A stretch of DNA of 8,458 nt from contig SLGN01000461.1 in the NCBI GenBank assembly GCA_007123695.1, positions 1 to 8,458 on the forward strand, given 5' to 3'. This DNA comes from Verrucomicrobiales bacterium. Its GTDB lineage: Bacteria > Verrucomicrobiota > Verrucomicrobiia > Verrucomicrobiales > DEV007. The translations under genes and the position numbers were made by a program. The stretch's first letter is position 1. The number at the start of each line of letters is the position of its first letter. A model generated the notes under the pieces. That model worked only from the letters and a program-made list of their open reading frames with translations, was not told the origin of the DNA and searched no databases. This document shows positions 1-4,754 of this stretch, piece after piece.

Positions 1-115
1 AGATGAACTGAACCTTGTCGGCGAGGAGGGTGACCTCGGCGACTTCGTCGGCGTGCAGGGGCAGGGTGGAGAGAAGGCAGGAAGCGGTGCAGAGGAGGAG
101 TCGGATCGGTTTCAT
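1..115 (-). CDS. Secreted protein of unknown function, N-terminal fragment
   Basis: The reading frame starts with ATG at 115 and runs off the left edge, so only about 38 residues are visible. They begin MKPIRLLLCTASCLLSTLPL, a classic Sec signal peptide: two positive charges, a hydrophobic core, then an LHA/DE cleavage site near residues 22-23. The mature protein starts DEVAEVTLLADKVQF. The product is therefore probably exported to the periplasm or outer membrane. The visible part is too short to name a family. No Shine-Dalgarno sequence precedes the start. The gene diverges from the receiver-domain gene at 314 and shares its roughly 200-base intergenic region. The signal peptide and high third-position G+C support a real gene; function is unknown. 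Confidence 0.65.
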   Translation of the reverse strand, partial: MKPIRLLLCTASCLLSTLPLHADEVAEVTLLADKVQFI

Positions 116-313
116 GGAGTTTCGTAGGTCGTGCGTGACGCCGGGTGCGGGCTTCGCCCCCGAATCGCGGGCATTCTAAAATACGGTTTGCGCCGCGCAA
201 GAGGCGAAATCCAACTCGACAAAAATTTAAAATTTCTCTTGGAATAATCTTAAAAAGCTGTAAAGTTATGAAAATTCGACTATTTCACACTAATTCAATT
301 CAATCTATCGCCA
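116..313. promoter_or_regulatory. AT-rich divergent intergenic region, probable promoters
   Basis: This gap separates two divergently transcribed genes. Its right half (about 176-312) is markedly AT-rich in an otherwise GC-rich window, with runs such as AAAATTTAAAATTT near 220-235, as expected for promoter DNA. A weak candidate promoter for the rightward gene is TTGGAA at 239-244 with TAAAGT at 261-266 (16-base spacing). The hexamers are poor matches, so the exact promoter is uncertain. No clear operator palindrome was seen. Confidence 0.35.
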
Positions 314-1078
314 ATGAACCGTGTATTGATCGTAGCCGGCGAACGCCAGACCGGCGAACGCTACCAGCAGAGCCTCGGGATGGAGGGCTTCCAGACCGCC
401 GTGGTGTGGAACCCGATCCAGATGGTGGAGTTCTGCCGCCAGCACACGCCCGACTTCATGATCGTCGATCTCGACCTAGCCGAATTGGGGCTCTGGAGTT
501 CGCTGCAGGCAGTGCGCGGCATCGGGACCTTGGCCAACATCCCCTACTTCGGTCTCGCTTCGGCGGCGAATCCCCAGCTTTTTGAAAAGGCCAAGGCGGC
601 CGGCTTCGCAAATGTCTTCCCGACGCACGACAGTAGCCGCCAGGTCATCGAGGCGCTCCGCCGCGAGATCGATCGCGCCAAGGCACCGGAAGAGACGGAG
701 GCGCCCGACGTGGTCGGCCGCGATCCTTCGCTCAACCGTTTGCGCGAGCTGGCGCGCGAGATCGTCCGCACGGCGGCTTCCCTGCGTCCGCGTCTCGACG
801 AGTACGGCGAGGACGGACCCGAGCTTTTCGGCTACATCGAGAATTCCGGCGTCGCGATCCGGAAGAAGCTCAACGGGGTCGAGGACTTCAGCCTCCACGA
901 CAAGGAGCTACGGCACGACTTCCGGAACATGATCGGTTCGGTTACCGGCTTCGCTGAACTCATCTTGATGGAGCCCGGTCTTTCGGGCGAGTCCCAGTCG
1001 GGCTTGACCCTGCTGCGGACCTGCTCGAAGGAGTTCGTGGAAATCCTCGACCAGCAGAAAGCCGAGGCGACCGCCTGA
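314..1078 (+). CDS. Degenerate receiver domain fused to a histidine-kinase DHp-like domain
   Basis: This is a 254-residue soluble protein with two recognisable parts. Residues about 3-118 have the alternating pattern of a response-regulator receiver: VLIV strand at the start, PDFMIVDLDL around the phosphoacceptor position (D52), and a final IPYFGLAS strand. The receiver is degenerate: the acidic pair that binds magnesium is replaced (VLIVAGE instead of VLIVDDE), the Thr/Ser switch position is altered (LAS instead of LTA), and the usual Lys-Pro is FPT. Residues about 138-250 are helical and contain LRHDFRNMIGSVTGFAELIL (199-218), closely resembling the H-box of histidine kinase DHp domains, with H201 as the candidate phosphorylated histidine. 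No ATPase domain follows. It may act as a phosphotransfer or scaffold partner of another kinase; that is inference. ATG at 314 is the first residue of the receiver fold, so the start fits, although there is no Shine-Dalgarno sequence. It converges on pssA with 26 bases between stop codons. Confidence 0.85.
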   Translation: MNRVLIVAGERQTGERYQQSLGMEGFQTAVVWNPIQMVEFCRQHTPDFMIVDLDLAELGLWSSLQAVRGIGTLANIPYFGLASAANPQLFEKAKAAGFANVFPTHDSSRQVIEALRREIDRAKAPEETEAPDVVGRDPSLNRLRELAREIVRTAASLRPRLDEYGEDGPELFGYIENSGVAIRKKLNGVEDFSLHDKELRHDFRNMIGSVTGFAELILMEPGLSGESQSGLTLLRTCSKEFVEILDQQKAEATA

Positions 1079-1104
1079 TTCCACAGAATCGCGGCCCGCG
1101 CCGG

Positions 1105-2037
1105 TCAGCCCGACAGGGTTTTCCCTTCGTCCCTTGGAGCCGGTTCCTCCGGCGGCGTATCGGCGTCTTCCAGGGCTGCTTCGAACTCCTCGGCGGGGAG
1201 GTCTTCAACGTCGAGGTCGTCATCGGTCTTGGCGATGACCTCCTCGATCTCGCGCCGCCACTCCCGCGAGACCCATGGACGCACGAGACCATAGGCGAGA
1301 TAGGCGACGAAGATGAGCAGCGGGACGAAATAGACGAAGTTCACCGCGCTGACGAGCACCAGAATCGCGACGAAAAGCCAGACCAGCGAGCGCTTCGCCC
1401 GCCAGTTCATCGCCTTGAAGCTGGGGTAGCTGAACTCGCTCAGCATCATGAAGGAAAGCAGCGGCATGATCACGAGCAGGAGGTAGCGCCAATTGCCCAC
1501 GTCCTTGTCCCCCTCGTTGAGCCAGAGCATGAAGAGCGTCAGCGAGGCGATCAGCCCGGCGGCGGCCGGAATGGGGAAGCCGACGAAATCCCGCGACGGG
1601 TTGTCGTTCTTCCCCTCGGCGGTCGCCTGAGCGAGGCAGTTGAAGCGCGCCAGCCGCATCGCGCCGCAGAGCAGGTAGACGAAGGCGATGGTCCAGCCGA
1701 GGCGGTCGTCGAAGGATTTCAGAACCATGTCCATCACGAGCAGGGCCGGCGCGATCCCGAAGGAGATGATGTCGGCGATGGAGTCGAACTCGCGCCCGAA
1801 CATCGACTCCTGCCCCTTGAGCCGGGCGATGCGCCCGTCGAGGGCATCGAAGAGGCAGGCGCCGAGGATCAGGAAGATGGCGAGATGGAAGTCCTTGGTG
1901 CCGCCGTCGGCGTCGCGCATGCCGGCAAAGATCGCGACCACCGCGCCGAAGCCGCAGGCGAGGTTGCCGGCGGTCATCAAGTTGGGCAGCAGGTAGACCT
2001 GCGGATTGCTCCAGGGGCCGGGGACGTGGCGCTTCAT
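1105..2037 (-). CDS. pssA: CDP-diacylglycerol--serine O-phosphatidyltransferase (phosphatidylserine synthase)
   Basis: PssA condenses CDP-diacylglycerol with L-serine to give phosphatidylserine and CMP in the cytoplasmic membrane, the committed step toward phosphatidylethanolamine. The 310-residue protein carries the complete CDP-alcohol phosphatidyltransferase signature DG(x)2AR(x)8G(x)3D(x)3D at residues 67-89, with the metal-binding aspartates D64, D67, D85 and D89 all present. Other type II PssA hallmarks are YLLPNLMTAGNLACGF (15-30), MRLARFN (127-133) and FVGFPIPAAA (151-160). About seven hydrophobic segments lie between residues 15 and 250. The last 50 or so residues form a highly acidic tail (TDDDLDVEDL, then PAEEFEAALEDAD), longer than in compact homologues and of unknown role. 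The ATG at 2037 was chosen because homology starts almost at once; an AAGGAG lies upstream but 16 bases away. The gene diverges from the Fe-S gene set. Confidence 0.95.
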   Translation of the reverse strand: MKRHVPGPWSNPQVYLLPNLMTAGNLACGFGAVVAIFAGMRDADGGTKDFHLAIFLILGACLFDALDGRIARLKGQESMFGREFDSIADIISFGIAPALLVMDMVLKSFDDRLGWTIAFVYLLCGAMRLARFNCLAQATAEGKNDNPSRDFVGFPIPAAAGLIASLTLFMLWLNEGDKDVGNWRYLLLVIMPLLSFMMLSEFSYPSFKAMNWRAKRSLVWLFVAILVLVSAVNFVYFVPLLIFVAYLAYGLVRPWVSREWRREIEEVIAKTDDDLDVEDLPAEEFEAALEDADTPPEEPAPRDEGKTLSG

Positions 2038-2054
2038 GCCGGCAAGGTCCGCTC

Positions 2055-2086
2055 CTTGGCAGAAAGTTCAAATTTCAAATGCCAAG
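2055..2086. promoter_or_regulatory. Inverted repeat in the pssA / Fe-S divergent promoter region
   Basis: CTTGGCA at 2055-2061 and TGCCAAG at 2080-2086 form perfect 7-base arms around an AT-rich 18-base centre that contains two TTCAAA copies. The site lies in the 78-base gap between pssA (leftward) and the rhodanese-like gene (rightward). The position suits an operator for a dimeric regulator acting on both genes, or a promoter spacer. The regulator is unknown, and a chance repeat cannot be excluded. Confidence 0.3.
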
Positions 2087-2115
2087 CGCGGCGGGCGGGG
2101 CCATATTCCCGCCCC

Positions 2116-2685
2116 ATGTCCACGAGCGTCGCCCCAGCCCCCTCCCTCGACGGATCCACCACGATGGCGGAAGTCCTCGCCCGCTTCCCCGGCGCCAAGC
2201 GAGCCCTTTTCGCCCGCTACCACATCGGCGGGTGCAGCAGTTGCGCCTACGGCGACGAGGAAACGCTCGCCGAAGTCTGCGAGCGCAACGAGGGCCTGCC
2301 CGTCGACGAGGTCGTGGCGCACATCCTCGAAGCCGACGAGCACGACCGCGCCCTGCTCATCGAGCCCGCCGATCTCGCCGCCGCCCTTGCCGAAACGCCG
2401 GGGCCGCGTTTGCTCGACCTGCGCACGCGCGAAGAACACGAAGCCGTCTCCCTGCCGGGCGCGGAGCTTTTCAGCAACGAGCTGCTCCAATCCGTCTTCG
2501 CGACGGAGTCCAAGGACCGCCTCGTCGTCGTATTCGACCACAGGGGCGACCGTGCCCTCGACGCCTGCGCCTATCTCGCCGGGCACGGATTCCGCAAGGC
2601 GCGCGCCCTGCGCGGCGGCATCGACGCCTACGCCCAGGAGGCCGATCCTTCCCTCCCCCGCTACCAGCTCGAATTCGAAGACTAG
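2116..2685 (+). CDS. Redox-disulfide (DUF1858/ScdA-N-like) domain fused to a Cys-less rhodanese domain
   Basis: This 189-residue soluble protein has two domains. Residues about 14-74 (TTMAEVLARFPGAKRALFAR, then YHIGGCSSC) resemble the short helical domains of the DUF1858/ScdA-N type; C40 and C43 form a CxxC pair and C55 is a third cysteine. Residues about 84-175 follow the rhodanese pattern: PRLLDLRTREEHEAVSLPGA, a VVVF strand, then ALRGGIDAYA at the end. The active-site loop reads VVVFDHRGDRALDA, so D141 occupies the position of the sulfur-carrying cysteine. The domain is unlikely to be a sulfurtransferase and may be a binding module. It is first of three genes, 42 bases ahead of the Fe-S scaffold gene, so a role in Fe-S cluster or sulfur handling is inferred. 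The ATG at 2116 precedes the first conserved segment; an in-frame upstream extension would run into the pssA promoter region and was rejected. No Shine-Dalgarno sequence is visible. Confidence 0.85.
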   Translation: MSTSVAPAPSLDGSTTMAEVLARFPGAKRALFARYHIGGCSSCAYGDEETLAEVCERNEGLPVDEVVAHILEADEHDRALLIEPADLAAALAETPGPRLLDLRTREEHEAVSLPGAELFSNELLQSVFATESKDRLVVVFDHRGDRALDACAYLAGHGFRKARALRGGIDAYAQEADPSLPRYQLEFED

Positions 2686-2727
2686 GCAAACGATCGAGAA
2701 CCGGAACAACCCGAACGAAACACTGCA

Positions 2728-3222
2728 ATGGACCCCACCGAAGACCCCATCCAGGCCGCCATCGCCAACCCGCAGAACATGGGCGAAATGGCCGACGCCG
2801 ACTCGGTCGGCACGGTGGGCAATCCGGAATGCGGCGACATGGTGCGCATGTGGCTGAAATTTTCGGAAAAGGACGGCCGCAAGGTCATCGACCGCGCCTC
2901 CTTCCAGAGCTTCGGCTGCCAGACCGCGATCGCCGTGGCGAGCATGGCCACCGAGATGCTGAAGGGCAAGACCGTGGAGGAGGCGTGCGACCTGCGCTCG
3001 TCGGATCTCTCCGAGCCCCTCGGCCCCCTCCCGCCGATGAAGCTGCACTGCGGCGACATGGTCGAGGGAGCCCTGCGCGAGGCCCTCAAGGCCGAAGCCG
3101 GCGGGGCCGGTCCCGCCGCTGCCGCGACCGAACCCTCTTTGGTGCCCGGCGATACCCTGTTGGGTTCCCTTCAGGCCCCGGCCCTCAAGTCCGGCAAGCT
3201 CAAGGTCGTGAAACTGGACTGA
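2728..3222 (+). CDS. Iron-sulfur cluster assembly scaffold protein, IscU/NifU N-terminal type
   Basis: This 164-residue cytosolic protein belongs to the IscU/NifU-N family, which builds [2Fe-2S] or [4Fe-4S] clusters from cysteine-derived sulfur and passes them to apoproteins. The cluster ligands are all present: NPECGD (C35, D37), SFGCQTAIA (C64) and LHCGDM (H107, C108). The spacing between the second and third ligands lacks the insertion typical of Bacillus-type SufU, and the HC pair matches IscU/NifU. An extra tail from about residue 124 (a Gly/Ala-rich linker, then DTLLGSLQAPALKSGKLKVV) extends beyond the usual 125-130-residue IscU core; its role is not recognisable. It lies between the rhodanese-like gene and sufT with 42- and 45-base gaps, consistent with one Fe-S operon. 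No cysteine desulfurase or SufBCD is in the window. The ATG at 2728 gives a typical N-terminus; no Shine-Dalgarno sequence precedes it. Confidence 0.93.
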   Translation: MDPTEDPIQAAIANPQNMGEMADADSVGTVGNPECGDMVRMWLKFSEKDGRKVIDRASFQSFGCQTAIAVASMATEMLKGKTVEEACDLRSSDLSEPLGPLPPMKLHCGDMVEGALREALKAEAGGAGPAAAATEPSLVPGDTLLGSLQAPALKSGKLKVVKLD

Positions 3223-3267
3223 TCAGACCGCCCCGCATTCCAACCCCTCGCTTTTCCCCATCCCATC

Positions 3268-3816
3268 ATGCACGAAGAAATTGTCCTTTCACGCGAAGTC
3301 GAAGCCATCCAGATCCCCAGCGGAGATTCCATCACTCTGCCCGCCGGAACCAAGGTCATGGTCACCCAGGCCCTCGGAGGTACCTACACCGTGGCCACGC
3401 CCCAGGGGCTCGCCCGGATCAAGGCGGAAAACGCCGACGCGCTCGGAATCGCCCTCGAGGCGGAAAAGAACAAGCTCTCCGCCGCGTCCGAGGCCATGGC
3501 CGCCGGCGATGTGGAAAAGGCCGTGTGGGAGCAGCTCAAGCTCGTCTACGATCCCGAGATCCCCGTGAACATCGTCGATCTCGGGCTCGTCTACGACTGC
3601 AAGCTCGACAAGGCGGACGAGGCTATCTCCGTCGAGGTCAAGATGACGCTGACCGCCCCCGGCTGCGGCATGGGACCGACCATCGCGGCCGACGCCCAGT
3701 CCAAGATCATGATGCTCGACGGCATCTCCGACGCCCGCGTCGACATCGTCTGGGACCCGGTGTGGAACCAGGACATGATCTCCGAAGAGGGCAAGATGAA
3801 GCTCGGGATGATCTGA
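3268..3816 (+). CDS. sufT: Fe-S cluster assembly protein SufT (DUF59/MIP18 family, long form)
   Basis: SufT is a DUF59 (MIP18-like) protein that helps mature Fe-S proteins in the cytosol. The 182-residue length fits the long SufT subfamily, in which about 85 extra N-terminal residues precede the DUF59 domain. Here the N-terminal part is IVLSREVEAIQIPSGDSITL followed by PAGTKVMVTQALGGTYTV. The DUF59 domain covers about 84-175 and has the signature DPEIPVNIVDLGLVY (95-109) and LTAPGCGMG (128-136), with C133 as the conserved cysteine. It ends with VWDPVWNQDMIS, as is usual. It is last in the three-gene set and is followed by an intrinsic terminator at 3895-3923. The start at 3268 has no Shine-Dalgarno sequence. 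Confidence 0.95.
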   Translation: MHEEIVLSREVEAIQIPSGDSITLPAGTKVMVTQALGGTYTVATPQGLARIKAENADALGIALEAEKNKLSAASEAMAAGDVEKAVWEQLKLVYDPEIPVNIVDLGLVYDCKLDKADEAISVEVKMTLTAPGCGMGPTIAADAQSKIMMLDGISDARVDIVWDPVWNQDMISEEGKMKLGMI

Positions 3817-3894
3817 TCCGGGTGCGTCAGCGGGCCCGGCGGTGGCGGAGCAGTTTTCCTGAGCACCTCGCAGGCCACGAGACGCCGTTCCAAC

Positions 3895-3923
3895 AAAAAA
3901 GCCGCCCCGAGAGGCGGTTTTTT
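3895..3923. terminator. Bidirectional intrinsic terminator between sufT and tRNA-Glu
   Basis: CCGCC (3902-3906) pairs with GGCGG (3913-3917) around a six-base loop. The stem is extended by a G-T pair and flanked by six A residues on the left and six T residues on the right. Read rightward it ends the sufT transcript; read leftward the A-run becomes a U-tract that ends the tRNA-Glu transcript. It abuts the tRNA CCA end directly. Confidence 0.85.
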
Positions 3924-3997
3924 GGCGACCCGTACGGGACTCGAACCCGTGTTACCGCCGTGAAAGGGCGGTGTCCTAACCACTAGACGAACGGGTC
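3923..3997 (-). tRNA. tRNA-Glu (anticodon UUC)
   Basis: Read on the minus strand, the 75-base gene folds into a complete cloverleaf. The acceptor stem is GACCCGT (5' end at 3997) pairing with ACGGGTC (3933-3927). The D-arm region contains TAGTGGTTAGGA. The anticodon stem CCGCC/GGCGG closes the loop CTTTCAC, giving anticodon TTC (UUC in RNA, reading GAA/GAG). The T-arm is CGGGTTCGAGTCCCG. The discriminator is G and the 3' CCA is encoded (3925-3923). The intrinsic terminator follows immediately. A decayed mobile element lies just upstream; tRNA genes are common integration targets, but no attachment-site duplication was seen here. Confidence 0.97.
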
Positions 3998-4119
3998 GTT
4001 TGTTACGCAGTTGGAAAGACTGGAAACGCTAGGGGAGGGTGGGGAATATGGCGGCACTTTCGCCGGAATCAAGTCGAAATTTTGAGTAAAGCTCGCCTGG
4101 AACGGGACAAGAAAGGGAC

Positions 4120-4515
4120 GCGGCACTCGTTGTGCGCACGATTCCGGAGGGAGGCGGGTCTTCAAGGCGATCAGCACGCACCGCAGCACTGCGAGGTTGC
4201 CGTTGAGCCTGAGGTTTCTTGAACGGGTCCGGTCCTCCTCGAAGGGCGCGTCGTTCACCCGGTGGTTGCGGATGTCTCGCTACCTCCCCAGTGGCCGCGG
4301 ATGAGGCACGCGAAGCGCTAGCGCTGCGCCCCCCCAGAGGAGGGGTGCTCAGGTAGGGGCAGACGCTCCCCTCGACCTTGCCGACACGCTTCGGCTAGCT
4401 CCGGCTTCTTGAAGCCGAGGGTGGGCGGTCGGCCGTAGCGGTGGATCTCCGCGAGGCTCTTCCTGTCCGAGAGCACCCGTAGCGGTTGGCAGCCCTCCAG
4501 TATAAAAATAAACAG
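4120..4515 (-). pseudogene. Decayed transposase remnant, possibly ISAs1-like
   Basis: No intact gene lies here, but two minus-strand segments look like transposase pieces. The upstream piece (about 4515-4357) translates to LFIFILEGCQPLRVLSDRKS followed by LAEIHRYGRPPTLGFKKPEL, resembling the N-terminal region of ISAs1-like transposases. The downstream piece (about 4279-4150) gives RNHRVNDAPFEEDRTRSRN then LRLNGNLAVLRCVLIALKTR, resembling the C-terminal part of the same families (FxEDRxRxR then NLAxLR). The roughly 270 residues expected between them, including most of the DDE catalytic core, are missing, and a palindromic repeat sits at the junction. Stop codons break both ends. The family assignment rests on motif memory only and is uncertain. 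No terminal inverted repeats or target duplications were identified. Confidence 0.45.
4280..4356. repeat. 77-base imperfect palindrome inside the transposase remnant
   Basis: The element begins CTACCT (4280-4285) and ends AGGTAG (4351-4356), a perfect terminal inverted repeat. Its centre is the perfect 12-base palindrome AGCGCTAGCGCT (4314-4325), extended to 20 bases with one mismatch (4310-4329). The midpoint of the ends coincides with the central palindrome. The intervening arms pair only partly. It could fold into one long hairpin. It lies exactly between the two transposase-like segments. It may be a small non-autonomous repeat or a relic of the deletion junction. Confidence 0.5.
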
Positions 4516-4754
4516 CCTTGTTGTTCATAATGGAATAATAGTGGAATAGTAGAGTTCAGATCTAGTCCCGTGTTTTGGAAAAGCCTTTTATCATTGGACT
4601 TCGTTTTGTGTACCGTCGCACTCGTTTCGTTGACATGATAAAAATAGATAGCCTGGAAATAAGTTTGGATGAAAGTTTGCAGTGAGCGGGATTGCCCGGT
4701 GGCCGGACGATTTTGTCACTGCACCCAATCTTCCTTCGGTGGCGGCCTTTTCTT
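4516..4754. other. AT-rich non-coding stretch downstream of ccoI
   Basis: No gene is recognisable here. The interval 4501-4680 has roughly 36% G+C by hand count, far below the flanking genes, and its short open frames show no family resemblance. A TTGACA at 4630-4635 has no -10 element at proper spacing. No convincing terminator for the ccoI transcript was found. It may be foreign DNA associated with the adjacent transposase remnant. Confidence 0.5.

Noticed and set aside
1079..1104. Terminator between the receiver-domain gene and pssA
   Set aside because: The 26-base convergent gap is GC-rich but shows no stable hairpin with a T-run on either strand.
2079..3986. 635-residue plus-strand open frame across the Fe-S genes
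   Set aside because: It is an Arg/Pro-rich shadow of three well-recognised genes in other frames and runs into the tRNA gene.
3983..4258. 91-residue minus-strand frame as an intact gene
   Set aside because: It runs into tRNA-Glu, begins inside a transposase-like segment and has no independent family match; treated as part of the remnant.
4286..4312. RGHWG peptide on the minus strand as a transposase ENxLH-region motif
   Set aside because: It lies within the 77-base palindromic element and in a different frame from the flanking transposase-like segments, so it is probably coincidental.
4630..4658. TTGACA as a promoter -35 box
   Set aside because: No TATAAT-like hexamer lies 16-18 bases downstream and no gene follows on that strand.
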